NCBI RefSeq assembly: GCF_001659605.2
Contig: NC_035169.2
Span: forward strand, 12,563,942 to 12,627,941
Source: Manihot esculenta
Lineage: Eukaryota > Streptophyta > Magnoliopsida > Malpighiales > Euphorbiaceae
Direction of reading: 5' to 3'
DNA: 64,000 nucleotides
In this document: positions 12,864 to 25,195 of the stretch, one piece after another
How the letters are laid out: every line of letters begins with the position of its first letter
How positions within the stretch are numbered: position 1 is the first letter of the stretch
Program-made: the position numbers and the translations under genes
The notes under the pieces: model-generated
Database searches by the model: none
What the model was told of the DNA's origin: nothing
The model's input: the letters and a program-made list of their open reading frames with translations, nothing else

Positions 12864-15716
12864 TTAGCAGCAGAGAGGGAGAGCTTCCACACCATAGTGG
12901 ATGCAGCCAGAAAGATGGAGGCTAGTGCCATCATTCAAGGAACAGTGAAACAGCAGGTGGCACAACCCTCGGGTTCTAAGACCCCAGGTTCAGGAAAGTT
13001 GGATCTCTCTTCTCTTAGTGCAGTAGCCTCAGGTAGCAAAAAGTGGGACAGAGGCCCCAGAAAGCCGAAGAAGAACAAGTTCTGGAACCGGTTGAAGTCT
13101 GGTCTGGGATTAGGCAGTGGCTCGAGCTCTGGTTCAGACAGTTTAGGATGCATGAAGTGTGGAAAGCCGCACAAAGGGGTATGTCGGTTTGGGAGTACAA
13201 CCTGCTTCAGATGCGGACAGGAGGGGCACATGGCACGTGAGTGTCCCACTGCGACCTTGTTGGCACAGTCCTAGCAGACAGCTTCAGGCAGTGTGGCTCA
13301 GCCAGTAGCTCCAGCCATGACACAGGGTAATGGTCGAGGCAGAGGGAGAGGGACAGCCTCTTCTTCAGCAGGTTCCCGAGGGAAAGGTCCATCAGCTCCA
13401 GCATGAATCTTCACTATGACTCAGCAGGAGGCTAACGCATCAAACACCGTGGTGTTAGGTAATCTCATCATTGGATGTTCTGATGTGTATGCTTTAATAG
13501 ACCCTGGCGCTTCTCATTCTTTTGTTGCTTCGAGAGCCGTCGATAGAGTGGGTTTGATAGCTTCTGGGTTAGAGTGTCCTCTTTGGGTCAGTGGGCCCAA
13601 GTGTGATCCATCTATGGCAGAGTCAGTTTGTCGGTTCAGTCCAGTGTTTATTGAGGGTAGATGCCTTCCAGCCGACCTAGTGGTTCTAGATTTGACTGAT
13701 TTTGACGTCATTCTAGGGATGGATTGGCTATCTGCTCATGGTGCTACCTTGGATTGCAGAGACAAGGTAGTCAGGTTCAGAGATCAGGATAGGTCAGAGG
13801 TTGTCTTCAGAGGGGACAGAGTAGGGATGCCTAGAGGTTTGATATCAGCCCTACAGGCTCGTAAGTTGCTCAGGAGGAGTTGTCAGGGGTATCTAGCTCA
13901 TGTTAGAGAGCTTAGCAGTCAGGTTAGGGAGCCCGCCTCAATGCCTGTAGTCAGAGAGTTCCTAGATGTCTTTCCAGATGAGCTGTCAGGTTTACCACCT
14001 TTTAGGGAGATAGAATTTGAAATTGAAGTGATGCTAGGAACCAGACCGATCTCTATTCCTCCCTATAGGATGGCACCTGCAGAGTTAAAAGAGTTGAAAG
14101 AGCAGTTGCAAGAGTTGGTAGATAAGGGTTTCATCCGACCCAGTACCTCACCTTGGGGTGCTCCAGTTTTTTTTTGTAAATAAGAAAGATGGATCCCTAC
14201 GACTTTGTATCGACTACAGGCAGTTGAACAAAGTTACTACCAAGAACAAGTATCCTTTACCCAGGATTGATGATCTATTTGACCAGCTAGCAGGAGCGGG
14301 TTGTTTTTCCAAGATAGATCTGAGATCCGGGTACTACAAGTTGAGGGTCAGAGAAGAAGATGTGAAAAAGACAGCTTTCAGGACCAGATATGGGTACTAT
14401 GAGTTCCTAGTGATGCCATTCGGGTTAACCAATGCCCCTGCAACATTCATGGACCTCATGAACAGAGTTTTTAGTCAGTTTCTGGATCACTTCATTATTG
14501 TCTTCATTGACGATATCTTAGTGTATTCCAGGGATGCAGAGGAGCATGCCCATCATCTGAGGACAGTGTTGCAGACCCTGAGAGAACACGGCTTGTATGC
14601 CAAATTCTCTAAGTGTGAATTCTAGTTAAGGAGCATCTCTTTCTTAGGGCATGTTGTGTCAGAAAAAGGAATTGAGGTAAATCCCAAGAAAGTAGAAGCT
14701 GTAGCTAACTGGCCTAGACCCACTACAGTGACAGAGATCAAAAGTTTTCTGGGTTTGGCAGGTTACTACAGGAGGTTCGTCCAGGACTTCTCCAGAATTG
14801 CAGCTCCTATGACCAGACTGACCAAAAAGAATCAGAGGTTTGTTTGGTCAGAGTAGTGTAAAGAGAATTTTAAAGAGCTGAAGAAAAGGTTGACGTCAGC
14901 ACCGGTGTTAGCTCTGCCTACGAGTAATGAAGACTTCACAGTGTTTTGTGATGTGTCCCGAGTAGGACTAGGTTGTGTGTTGATGCAGAATGAAAGGGTG
15001 ATTGCTTATGCTTCTAGACAGTTGAAGAAGCATGAGTTGAATTATCCTACACATGATCTAGAGATGGCAGCTATTATCTTTGCGCTCAAGATGTGGAGGC
15101 ATTACCTGTATGGGGTAAAATGTGAGATCTTTACAAATCATAAAAGTTTGCAATACATCTTGAGTCAGAGAGAGTTGAACTTGAGGCAGAGGAGATGGGT
15201 AGAACTGCTTAGTAACTATGATTGCAAGATTTAGTACCATCCGGGTAAGGCAAATGTTGTGGCAGATGCCCTAAGCCAGAAATCACTTGGCAGTCTATCC
15301 CATGTTACAGCAGAGAGAAGACCGGTGGTGAGGGAATTCTACAAGCTCTTTGATGACGGTTTACAGTTAGAGTTATCTGGTACAGGTGCACTAATAGCTC
15401 AAATGAGAGTGACACCCGTGTTTCTGGATCAGGTGGCGCAGAAACAGCACGAGGACCCCGAGTTAGTGAAGATAGCCAGAGCTGTTCAGACTGGCAAGAA
15501 TGAGGATTTTCGCTTCGACAACAAAGGGATCCTCCGATATGGGAACAGGTTATATGTACCAGATGACGTGAATCTGAAGGGAGACATTATGAGAGAGACT
15601 CATAATGCTAGGTATAGCGTTCACCCTGGAGCCACCAAAATGTATCAGGATCTGAAGAGAATTTATTGCTGGCCAGCTATGAAGAGGGAAGTGGCGCAGT
15701 TTGTGTCCGCTTGTGA
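12864..15716 (+). pseudogene. Element D: decayed gag-pol, 5' part (gag end to integrase zinc finger)
   Basis: A Ty3/gypsy coding remnant that begins in the capsid at the E insertion. It has zinc-knuckle cysteines ([14 protein letters not shown] near 13203-13245), the protease [12 protein letters not shown] near 13497, RT with FIDDILVYS near 14507, RNase H, and the start of the integrase zinc finger. Lesions: TAG 13272-13274, TGA 13404-13406, a +1 slip in a T-run near 14165-14177, then TAG at 14623, 14854 and 15232. Each stop fits a single C-to-T or G-to-A change from the codon in element C. Element C interrupts it at 15717. Confidence 0.9.
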
Positions 15717-17825
15717 TGTAATACCCGGCTAGAATCCGGCACCGGAATTCCTATTGTCTGGTGGAATCCGGGGTGTTGGGATTCTATATAAGGGTAGGAG
15801 TTATGTTTTCTCAGTATTTTGAGGTGTTTTTTGGTTTTACAGTTCTTTAGTTTTGAGTTTTGAGTTGAAATGAACCAAGGCAGAGGAGCCAAGTTCGGCC
15901 GCCGAAGATAAGTTCGGCCGCCGAAAGTGCTCAATGTTTGGCTTCCGAAGTTCAGGTTCGGCCCCCGAATGTTGCATGGTTTTGCATGCGATTCGGCAGC
16001 CGAAGCTGTGTTGGTCAGCCAGCTTTTGAGCCATCCTTAGTCAGCATTGTGGACAGGTGTTATGTCCAACTTGTTGCCAGAAGTTGGCCACGTCTCCTTT
16101 GGTTTATTTGCTGAGTTTGAGCAGCTCATGCAGGAGTGAAGGTTGTGAAGCAAAAAGTGAGTTTGAGAGAGTTTGAGAGTGTGAGAAGAGGTGATCCGTT
16201 TTCCCTTGTTCAGAGTGTGTAGCTTCTTACTACAGGAGGTAAGTGATGTTCTTGCATATGTTTTCTGAAGGTTTTAGTGGGTTTTGTGGAAGGAGATGCA
16301 TGTTTAGGTTTTTAATGGGAGTTTAGATGATTTATGCATGTATACATGATTATGTGTTATGTTTGTTTTGTTGTTTGGGGTTATTAGATAGTTTTGGACC
16401 CCTGTGATCATATACATGAGTATATGTGTGTTGAGGAGTTGGACTAGATATGGTTTGAGAGATTGAAGGGAAGGAGAAGATGGTTTGCCGTTGAAGCTGA
16501 GTTCTGGATGAACTCAGGTTCGGCAGCCGAAGGTGCATTCGGCCGCCGAACCTCTTGCATGGTGGCTTAGGCTGCCACAGTTTGCCCCCGCGAGTTTTGC
16601 ATGTTCGGCTCTGTGTGGGGGATTCGGCCGCCGAAGGTGCCGCCGAAGGTGCTTGAGTTTCGTCTCTGGAGAGGACTTTCGGCCGCCGAACCTGCCGCCG
16701 AAAGTGTTCTGTCCAGCTTTCCTTTGCTTGCTTTGCATGACTATTAGAGAGAGTTTTAGGGGATTCTTGGGGAGTTTAAATAGAGTTAGTCATAAGCTAG
16801 TTTGGTCCCTCATGTGCGTTTATCTTTATAGGTACAGACCAGAGGAACCAGAGAGAGCAGCAGTGAGTACTGCTCCAGAGGTTCAGAACCTGCAGAGTCA
16901 GTCAGTCCAGATAGCCAGATGTGAGTGGAACTAAACTTATGACTTTTAATTGAATTACAAACTGCTTTTGAGCATATCTCATGCATCATGTTTATGCCAT
17001 AGGTTGATTGCATTAGTATTCACGAATATGTTGCATTGCATCGTTATTTGGTGATGTGAGTGAATGCTGAATGATCCAATAGTCTCAGACAGGAAGTCCA
17101 GGAGCCTTTGACTACGCCCTGGCACGTATAGCAAAGTCCAGGAGCCTTTGACTACGCCCTGGCAATGATAAGTACACAGGTGTTATATACACATATACAT
17201 ATATGACAGGAAGACCAGGTGCTCGATTCTACGCCCTGGCACAGAGTTACTGGGACTATGTGGTGACAGGTATACTCTTGATGTGGCTTGTCTGTGTTAT
17301 GGTGCATTCCATGAGATCATACTTTACTAAGATGTTTTACTGTTCTACTCACTGGGCTATAGAGCTCATCCCACTCCCTTAACCCCAGTTTTGCAGGTTC
17401 AGTGTACAGTGTACAGGGACAGTCCAGCAGAGTACAGGAAAAGTGAAGAGATCTGTAATAGCTTAGAGTGGACATGTAATATTAAAGAGATGTAATAGTT
17501 GTTGCTTGACCTAGACCTAGTGATGTATGTATTGTACATGTTTTCCTGTATGTGAAAACCAGGCTTAACAGGTATGAGTTAACCCATCTAGAGCAAGCTC
17601 TAGTCAGGGATACAGAGTACAGAGTACATGAGTACAGAGTACAGAGATAGTGCATGCACAGGTTAAGCCTTGGTTCAGAAAAGAGTTTTATTTTCACAGA
17701 ATATGTATGATCATGTATGAGGTTTACAGGTACACAGAGAGTATAGCAGGCTTGCTACGGGTTCTGGCGGCCTTAAGCCGACCTGAATCCTAGCGCCGGT
17801 GACGGTCCATTTTGGGGTCGTTACA
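15717..17825 (+). repeat. Element C 5' LTR (2109 bp)
   Basis: Begins TGTAATACCCGGCTAG and ends GGGGTCGTTACA. TATATAA at 15785-15791 is the likely core promoter. TTCGG-N3-CCGAA motifs cluster at 15895-16002 and 16518-16697, with two 40-bp minisatellite units at 17096-17164. The 54-bp length difference from the 3' LTR is explained by one minisatellite unit (40), a 17-bp gain, and losses of 2 and 1 bp. Confidence 0.93.
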
Positions 17826-17828
17826 GAT

Positions 17829-17842
17829 TGGTATCAGAGCCC
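17829..17842 (+). other. Element C primer binding site
   Basis: TGGTATCAGAGCCC, complementary to the initiator Met-tRNA 3' end, three bases after the 5' LTR. Confidence 0.92.
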
Positions 17843-18048
17843 TAGGTTCACATGATCGGACCTATAGAGACAGTGTTGGGCTCAGACAGGTTAGAAGTGG
17901 TCAAGCACAATAGGAAATCATGTCCACTAGGATAGGGTCTTGAGTCCTATCTGCTATGATATGCCATGAGTGTTGTATGTATATGATTGATATGTGATGT
18001 TTATGTGCTAAAGTGGTATGTTATATGTTGTGTTTCCAGAGAGGAAAG

Positions 18049-18873
18049 ATGCGAGGAACTCGTCGATCAGCTCGATTGACTGGAGTCCCACCAGAGAGTG
18101 AGAGACCAGCTGCTCGTCCTCCTGCATTGCCAAGGGCAAGGTCTCAGAGATCTAGCAGGGAAGGTATGTCAATAGACCCTAGAAGGTCTGTCGACGAGAG
18201 CAGAAGAGGTACAGCTAGGGGAGGAAGATCAGAGGAAAGGAGGGAAGCTATGGAGATTGATCAGTCTAGAGATGATAGCATGGGTATAGGCAGTTTTGAG
18301 GAAGGTATGGGAGAGTCGCAGGGAGGTGCTCAGACCTCAGGTTTTGGCTATCCAGAGTATCCGATGGGAGGTATGTCGGAGTACTCGAGTTTTGTGCCAT
18401 ATCCTCCTTACATGCCTTATATGCCTTATCCTTATTATCCACCATATCCGATGTATCCATCTTCCCCTACCCATCCAAGTGCAGCACACCTAGAGCCAAA
18501 TGAACCAGTATTACCACCAGAACCAGTAGCCCCTGTTGTTGACAGACATGAACCTAGCTCATCTGGAGGTAAAGTCCAAATGACGGAGTACTTGAAATTG
18601 GATGCTCCTAAATACAACACGGGAGATGATCCATTTGATTACCTCAGAGCAGTTAGGATGATCACCAGTGAATTGGGAGCAGATGATAGGAGAGCCATTG
18701 AGATGGCAGGTTTCACATTAAAGTGCAGGAAAGCCAGAGAATGGTTTAAGAATTATGTGGAGCCGAGAATGGACAGCATGTCATGGGGAGAGTTCGCCAA
18801 TGAGTTTGCAGGGTGGGCTTTTCCTGATAGTTCGAGGGAGATGAAAGTAATTGAATTTGAACAGTTGAGATAG
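18049..18873 (+). pseudogene. Element C: gag N-terminal ORF ending at an internal TAG
   Basis: It starts at MRGTRRSAR (18049), the start shared with A and B; an in-frame ATG at 18013 would add 12 residues. It has an Arg/Ser-rich N-terminus, a Pro/Tyr-rich linker and most of the capsid domain. TAG at 18871-18873 replaces the second Gln of [11 protein letters not shown]. The frame is identical to pol downstream, so without this stop it would be one ORF of about 1635 codons ending at 22956. Element A's stop is at the other Gln of the same motif. Confidence 0.9.
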
Positions 18874-21800
18874 ACAGATGAGATGAGTGTTGATGAATTC
18901 ACAGATAAGTTCCTGGATTTGCTTCAGTACGTGGGTCAAGCCTATGATACTGATCAGAAGAAAGCAAGGAGATATACTATGAGACTGCATCCCAGGTATG
19001 CTTCCTTGATTCTTCCAGCAGAAAAGGAGAGTTTCCATACGATAGTAGACGCAGCCAGGAAAATGCAAGCTAGTGCCAATATTCAGAAACAGTCAAAGGC
19101 ACAGGCTTCGAGTTCTAAGGCCCTCAGTTCAGGTTCTACAGGCAGTAAGAGATGGGATAGAGCGAGAGGAACAAAGAGTAAGTTTTGGAATAAAGTCAAG
19201 TCAGGTCTGGGAATAGGTAGTGGCTCAAGCTCTGGCACAGCTCCAGTCTGCAGACGATGCGGAAAACCACATGGAGGAGTTTGTCGGTTGGGATCTACAG
19301 CTTGTTTTCGATGTGGACAGGAAGGGCATATTGCTCGGGATTGTCCGCAGATGACTTATGCACCATCCCAGCAGATGAGTTCAGGCAGTGTGGTACAGCC
19401 AGTTGTACGGCCAGCAGCTCCAGTCATGCCTCAGACTAGTGGCAGAGGTAGAGGGAGAGGGGTAGCCTCTACTTCAGCAGCAGGTTCCCGAGGTGGAAAT
19501 CCGGTAGCCCCAGCACGGATTTTCACAGTGACACAGGAGGAGGCTAACACGTCGAACACAGTGGTGTCAGGTAATCTCATCATTGGGTGTTCAGATGTGT
19601 ATGCTTTGATGGACCCCGGTGCTTCTCATTCCTTTATTGCTTCGAGAGCCATAGAGAGGTTGGGTTTGATCAGTTCTGAGTTAGAGTATCCTCTCTGGGT
19701 CAGTGGACCTAGATGTGACCCATCAGTGGCAGTGTCAGTCTGTCGTTTCAGTCCAGTGTTTATCGAGGGTAGATGCCTTCCAGCTGACCTTGTGGTTCTA
19801 GACTTGACAGATTTTGATGTCATTCTAGGGATGGATTGGTTATCTACATATAGTGCTACGTTGGACTGTCGAGAGAAACTAGTGAGTCTCAGAGACCAGG
19901 ATGGGTCAGAGTGTGTCTTCAGAGGAGACAGGAGAGGTACACCCAGAGGTATGATTTCAGCCCTTCAGGCTCGTCGTTTGCTTAGGAGGGGTTGTCAGGG
20001 GTTTCTAGCTCATGTGAGAGAGCTAGACAGTCAGGTTAGGGAACCAGCCACAGTACCAGTAGTCCGAGAGTTTCTCGATGTGTTCCCAGACGATTTGCCA
20101 GGACTACCACCTGATAGGGAGATAGGGTTTGACATTGAATTATTGCCAGATACCAGACCTATCTCTATACCTCCCTACAGGATGGCGCCAGCTGAGTTAT
20201 CAGAGTTGAAAGAACAGTTGCAGGACTTGGTAGAGAAGGGTTTCATCCGCCCTAGTACCTCACCTTGGGGTGCTCCAGTGCTCTTTGTCAGAAAGAAGGA
20301 TGGATCCCTCAGACTTTGTATCGACTACAGACAGTTGAACAAGGTCACTATCAAGAATAGGTATCCCTTACCTCGGATTGATGATCTATTTGACCAGCTA
20401 GCTGGAGCAGGTTGTTTCTCGAAAATAGATCTGAGATCTGGGTATCATCAGTTGAGAGTCAGAGAGGCAGATGTGCCTAAGACAGCTTTCCGGACCAGAT
20501 ATGGGCATTATGAGTTCTTAGTGATGCCGTTCGGGTTGACTAACGCCCCTGCAGCATTTATGGATCTCATGAACAGGGTATTCAGTGAGTTTCTGGATCA
20601 CTTTGTCATTGTGTTTATCGATGATATCTTAGTGTATTCCAGAGATGCAGAGGAGCATGCCCAGCATCTGAGGATCGTTTTGCAGACACTGAGAGAGCAT
20701 GGTTTGTATGCCAAGTTCTCGAAGTGTGAGTTTTGGTTACGGAGCATTGCCTTCTTGGGACATGTGGTATCAGCAGAGGGTATTGAGGTAGACCCCAAGA
20801 AGATAGAGGCTGTAGCTAACTGGCCCAGACCCACGACAGTGACTGAGATTAAAAGCTTTCTGGGACTGGCAGGTTACTACAGGAGGTTCGTTCAGAACTT
20901 CTCAAAGATAGCAGCTCCTATGACCAAATTGACTCAGAAGAACCAGAAGTTTATCTGGTCAGACCAGTGCGAAGAGAGCTTTGAGGAGCTCAAGAGGAGA
21001 TTGACAACAGCACCAGTGTTAGCTCTGCCTGTCAGTAATGAAGAGTTCACAGTGTTCTGTGATGCATCTCGAGTGGGATTGGGTTGTGTATTGATGCAGA
21101 GTGATAGAGTGATAGCTTATGCTTCTAGACAGTTGAAGAAGCACGAGTTGAATTACCCTACCCATGACCTAGAGATGGCAGCAGTTATCTTTGCACTTAA
21201 GATGTGGCGGCATTACCTCTACGGGGTTAAATGCGAGATCTTCACTGATCACAAGAGTTTACAGTACATCTTAAGTCAGAGAGAGCTGAATTTGAGGCAG
21301 CGAAGATGGGTAGAATTGCTCAGTGATTATGATTGTAAGATCCAGTATCATCCGGGTAAGGCGAATGTTGTCGCAGACGCCCTAAGCCGGAAGTCACTAG
21401 GCAGTCTATCCCATATAGCAGCAGAGCGGAGACCAGTTGTGATGGAGCTTTATAAGCTCTTTGACGAGGGATTACAGCTCGAGTTGTCTGGTACAGGTGC
21501 ATTGATAGCACAGATGAGAGTGACACCTGTGTTTCTGGAGCAGATAGCTCAGAGACAGCATGAGGACCCTGAGTTGATGAAAATTGCCAGGATTGTTCAG
21601 TCAGGCAATAGTGCAGAGTTCAGATTTGACAGCAAAGGGATCCTTCGCTATGGGAGTCGACTTTGTGTCCCAGATAGGAGCAATGTGAAGGAAGACATTA
21701 TGAGGGAAGCTCATAATGCGAGGTATAGTGTTCACCCAGGAGCCACCAAGATGTATCAGGATCTGAAAAGGGTCTATTGGTGGCCAGCCATGAAGAAAGA

Positions 21801-22956
21801 AGTGGCGCAATTCGTGACAGCCTGTGAGGTATGTCAGAGGGTGAAATTAGAGCATCAGAAACCAGCCGGAATGCTTAACCCATTACCGATTCCAGAATGG
21901 AAATGGGAGAACATAGCCATGGATTTTGTAGTGGGTTTACCAGTAGCGTCCAACAGGATAGACTCGATATGGGTGATTGTGGACAGACTCACGAAATCTG
22001 CTCATTTTCTTCCAGTACGGAGTAACTATTCTGTGGATAAGTTGGCACAGGTCTATCTGGATGAGATAGTAAGATTACATGGAGTTCCAGTGTCTATAGT
22101 TTCAGACAGAGGACCTCAGTTTACCTCCCGCTTTTGGCGGAGTCTGCAAAGTGCGATGGGCACGAGGTTGGATTTTAGTACTGCATTCCACCCACAGACT
22201 GATGGACAGTCAGAAAGGACCATCCAGACCATAGAGGATATGCTTCGCCTATGTGTGTTAGACTTTGGCGGTTCTTGGAGGCAGCATCTACCTTTGGTGG
22301 AGTTTGCCTACAATAACAGTCATCATGCTAGCATTGGGATGGCTCCTTATGAAGCCTTATATGGGAGGAAGTGTAGATCACCTGTTTGCTGGGAAGAGGT
22401 AGGAGAGAAGGCTCTTGCAGGGCCAGAGTTAGTAGATCTTACCAGTAGAATGGTGCCCATGATCAGAGAGAGAATCAGAACAGCTCAAAGTAGACAGAAA
22501 AGTTATGCAGACGTTCGCAGGAAACAATTAGAGTTTCAAGAAGGTAATTGGGTATTGCTGAAAGTGTCTCCAATGAAAGGAGTGGTTCGTTTTGGAAAGA
22601 AAGGTAAATTGGCTCCACGGTACATTGGACCCTTTGAGGTGTTGCAGAGGATCGGAAATGTGTCGTATAAGCTGGATTTACCTGCTTCTATGGAGAGAAT
22701 TCACCCGGTATTTCATGTTTCTATGCTACGACAGTTTGTGTCAGATCCGAATCAGGTTCTGAGTGAGCCTGAGGCGGAGATTCATACAGATCTCACCTAT
22801 ATAGAGCAGCCAGTGCGGATTCTGGACACGCAGATCAGACAGCTAAGGAACAAGGAGATTCCGATGGTGAAAGTTCTATGGAACCACCATAATCTAGAAG
22901 AGTGCACCTGGGAGACGCGGGAGTCTATGCTCCAGCAGTATCCATATTTGTTTTGA
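18874..22956 (+). CDS. Element C: gag C-terminus and pol polyprotein
   Basis: Open from the TAG to 22956; first Met at 18883, 1357 residues. By residue: zinc knuckle C141-C154, preceded by a second Cys/His cluster (123-134); aspartic protease DPGA 244-247; RT with FIDD 578-581; RNase H acidic residues near D727, E764, D789 and D832; integrase zinc finger H944, H951, C981, C984; catalytic triad D1014, D1075, E1111 with 35 residues between the last two; GPF/HPVFHVS module 1249-1280; tail VKVLWNHH...CTWE 1329-1344. All expected catalytic residues are present. It copies the element's RNA and inserts the DNA. Translation would need an internal start or readthrough because of the upstream TAG. Confidence 0.93.
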   Translation, partial: TDEMSVDEFTDKFLDLLQYVGQAYDTDQKKARRYTMRLHPRYASLILPAEKESFHTIVDAARKMQASANIQKQSKAQASSSKALSSGSTGSKRWDRARGTKSKFWNKVKSGLGIGSGSSSGTAPVCRRCGKPHGGVCRLGSTACFRCGQEGHIARDCPQMTYAPSQQMSSGSVVQPVVRPAAPVMPQTSGRGRGRGVASTSAAGSRGGNPVAPARIFTVTQEEANTSNTVVSGNLIIGCSDVYALMDPGASHSFIASRAIERLGLISSELEYPLWVSGPRCDPSVAVSVCRFSPVFIEGRCLPADLVVLDLTDFDVILGMDWLSTYSATLDCREKLVSLRDQDGSECVFRGDRRGTPRGMISALQARRLLRRGCQGFLAHVRELDSQVREPATVPVVREFLDVFPDDLPGLPPDREIGFDIELLPDTRPISIPPYRMAPAELSELKEQLQDLVEKGFIRPSTSPWGAPVLFVRKKDGSLRLCIDYRQLNKVTIKNRYPLPRIDDLFDQLAGAGCFSKIDLRSGYHQLRVREADVPKTAFRTRYGHYEFLVMPFGLTNAPAAFMDLMNRVFSEFLDHFVIVFIDDILVYSRDAEEHAQHLRIVLQTLREHGLYAKFSKCEFWLRSIAFLGHVVSAEGIEVDPKKIEAVANWPRPTTVTEIKSFLGLAGYYRRFVQNFSKIAAPMTKLTQKNQKFIWSDQCEESFEELKRRLTTAPVLALPVSNEEFTVFCDASRVGLGCVLMQSDRVIAYASRQLKKHELNYPTHDLEMAAVIFALKMWRHYLYGVKCEIFTDHKSLQYILSQRELNLRQRRWVELLSDYDCKIQYHPGKANVVADALSRKSLGSLSHIAAERRPVVMELYKLFDEGLQLELSGTGALIAQMRVTPVFLEQIAQRQHEDPELMKIARIVQSGNSAEFRFDSKGILRYGSRLCVPDRSNVKEDIMREAHNARYSVHPGATKMYQDLKRVYWWPAMKKEVAQFVTACEVCQRVKLEHQKPAGMLNPLPIPEWKWENIAMDFVVGLPVASNRIDSIWVIVDRLTKSAHFLPVRSNYSVDKLAQVYLDEIVRLHGVPVSIVSDRGPQFTSRFWRSLQSAMGTRLDFSTAFHPQTDGQSERTIQTIEDMLRLCVLDFGGSWRQHLPLVEFAYNNSHHASIGMAPYEALYGRKCRSPVCWEEVGEKALAGPELVDLTSRMVPMIRERIRTAQSRQKSYADVRRKQLEFQEGNWVLLKVSPMKGVVRFGKKGKLAPRYIGPFEVLQRIGNVSYKLDLPASMERIHPVFHVSMLRQFVSDPNQVLSEPEAEIHTDLTYIEQPVRILDTQIRQLRNKEIPMVKVLWNHHNLEECTWETRESMLQQYPYLF

Positions 22957-23020
22957 GGTTAGTTTCCTCCTTGTATTTTGTTTTTGTTGTTTTAGGAACA
23001 TCCGAGGACGAATGTTCTTA

Positions 23021-23032
23021 AGGAGGGGAGAA
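23021..23032 (+). other. Element C polypurine tract
   Basis: AGGAGGGGAGAA directly before the 3' LTR, the usual place for priming plus-strand DNA. The preceding GGACGAATGTTCTTA is also present before D's 3' LTR. Confidence 0.9.
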
Positions 23033-25195
23033 TGTAATACCCGGCTAGAATCCGGCACCGGAATTCCTATTGTCTGGTAATCCGGGGTGTTGGGATTCTA
23101 TATAAGGGTAGGAGTTATGTTTTCTCAGTATTTTGAGGTGTTTTTTGGTTTTACAGTTCTTTAGTTTTGAGTTTTGAGTTGAAATGAACCAAGGCAGAGG
23201 AGCCAAGTTCGGCCGCCGAAGATAAGTTCGGCCGCCGAAAGTGCTCAATGTTTGGCTTCCGAAGTTCAGGTTCGGCCCCCGAATGTTGCATGGATTTGCA
23301 TGCGATTCGGCAGCCGAAGCTGTGTTGGTCAGCCAGCTTTTGAGCCATCCTTAGTCAGCATTGTGGACAGGTGTTATGTCCAACTTGTTGCCAGAAGTTG
23401 GCCACGTCTCCTTTGGTTTATTTGCTGAGTTTGAGCAGCTCATGCAGGAGTGAAGGTTGTGAAGCAAAAAGTGAGTTTGAGAGAGTTTGAGAGTGTGAGA
23501 AGAGGTGATCCGTTTTCCCTTGTTCAGAGTGTGTAGCTTCTTACTACAGGAGGTAAGTGATGTTCTTGCATATGTTTTCTGAAGGTTTTAGTGGGTTTTG
23601 TGGAAGGAGATGCATGTTTAGGTTTTTAATGGGAGTTTAGATGATTTATGCATGTATACATGATTATGTGTTATGTTTGTTTTGTTGTTTGGGGTTATTA
23701 GATAGTTTTGGACCCCTGTGATCATATACATGAGTATATGTGTGTTGAGGAGTTGGACTAGATATGGTTTGAGAGATTGAAGGAAAGGAGAAGATGGTTT
23801 GCCGTTGAAGCTGAGTTCTGGATGAACTCAGGTTCGGCAGCCGAAGGTGCATTCGGCCGCCGAACCTCTTGCATGGTGGCTTAGGCTGCCACAGTTTGCC
23901 CCCGCGAGTTTTGCATGTTCGGCTCTGTGTGGGGGATTCGGCCGCCGAAGGTGCCGCCGAAGGTGCTTGAGTTTCGTCTCTGGAGAGGACTTTCGGCCGC
24001 CGAACCTGCCGCCGAAAGTGTTCTGTCCAGCTTTCCTTTGCTTGCTTTGCATGACTATTAGAGAGAGTTTTAGGGGATTCTTGGGGAGTTTAAATAGAGT
24101 TAGTCATAAGCTAGTTTGGTCCCTCATGTGCGTTTATCTTTATAGGTACAGACCAGAGGAACCAGAGAGAGCAGCAGTGAGTACTGCTCCAGAGGTTCAG
24201 AACCTGCAGAGTCAGTCAGTCCAGATAGCCAGATGTGAGTGGAACTAAACTTATGACTTTTAATTGAATTACAAACTGCTTTTGAGCATATCTCATGCAT
24301 CATGTTTATGCCATAGGTTGATTGCATTAGTATTCACGAATATGTTGCATTGCATCGTTATTTGGTGATGTGAGTGAATGCTGAATGATCCAATAGTCTC
24401 AGACAGGAAGTCCAGGAGCCTTTGACTACGCCCTGGCAGGTATAGCAAAGTCCAGGAGCCTTTGACTACGCCCTGGCAGGTATAGCAAAGTCCAGGAGCC
24501 TTTGACTACGCCCTGGCAATGGTAAGTACACAGGTGTTATATACACATATACATATATGACAGGAAGACCAGGTGCTCGATTCTACGCCCTGGCACAGAG
24601 TTACTGGGACTATGTGGTGACAGGTATACTCTTGATGTGGCTTGTCTGTGTTATGGTGCATTCCATGAGATCATACTTTACTAAGATGTTTTACTGTTCT
24701 ACTCACTGGGCTATAGAGCTCATCCCACTCCCTTAACCCAGTTTTGCAGGTTCAGTGTACAGTGTACAGGGACAGTCCAGCAGAGTACAGGAAAAGTGAA
24801 GAGATCTGTAATAGCTTAGAGTGGACATGTAATATTAAAGAGATGTAATAGTTGTTGCTTGACCTAGACCTAGTGATGTATGTATTGTACATGATCTGTA
24901 TATGTATATGTTTTCCTGTATGTGAAAACCAGGCTTAACAGGTATGAGTTAACCCATCTAGAGCAAGCTCTAATCAGGGATACAGAGTACAGAGTACATG
25001 AGTACAGAGTACAGAGATAGTGCATGCACAGGTTAAGCCTTGGTTCAGAAAAGAGTTTTATTTTCACAGAATATGTATGATCATGTATGAGGTTTACAGG
25101 TACACAGAGAGTATAGCAGGCTTGCTACGGGTTCTGGCGGCCTTAAGCCGACCTGAATCCTAGCGCCGGTGACGGTCCATTTTGGGGTCGTTACA
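23033..25195 (+). repeat. Element C 3' LTR (2163 bp)
   Basis: Nearly identical to the 5' LTR: by eye I find about five substitutions plus four length changes. It has three minisatellite units (24410-24518), against two in the 5' LTR, and TATATAA at 23099-23105. Such low divergence marks a recent insertion. Confidence 0.93.

Larger units (their letters stand above)
15717..25195 (+). mobile_element. Element C: complete Ty3/gypsy (chromovirus-like) retrotransposon
   Basis: A full-length element with LTRs at 15717-17825 and 23033-25195, a primer site, one gag-pol frame, and a polypurine tract. It is flanked by a perfect 5-bp target duplication, TGTGA (15712-15716 and 25196-25200). The target is the integrase zinc-finger codons of element D. 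The C-terminus ([16 protein letters not shown]...YPYLF) resembles the degenerate chromodomain tail of Tekay/Del-type chromoviruses; that clade is an inference. Gag carries one TAG; otherwise the coding region is open. Confidence 0.95.

Noticed and set aside
15895..16700. TTCGG-N3-CCGAA motifs as heat-shock elements
   Set aside because: Heat-shock elements need GAA and TTC units spaced by two bases; here the spacing between arms does not fit.
18871..18873. TAG in gag as a programmed readthrough between gag and pol
   Set aside because: It lies inside the capsid domain, before the zinc knuckle. B has sense codons there and A has its stop at a different codon, so it is better read as decay.
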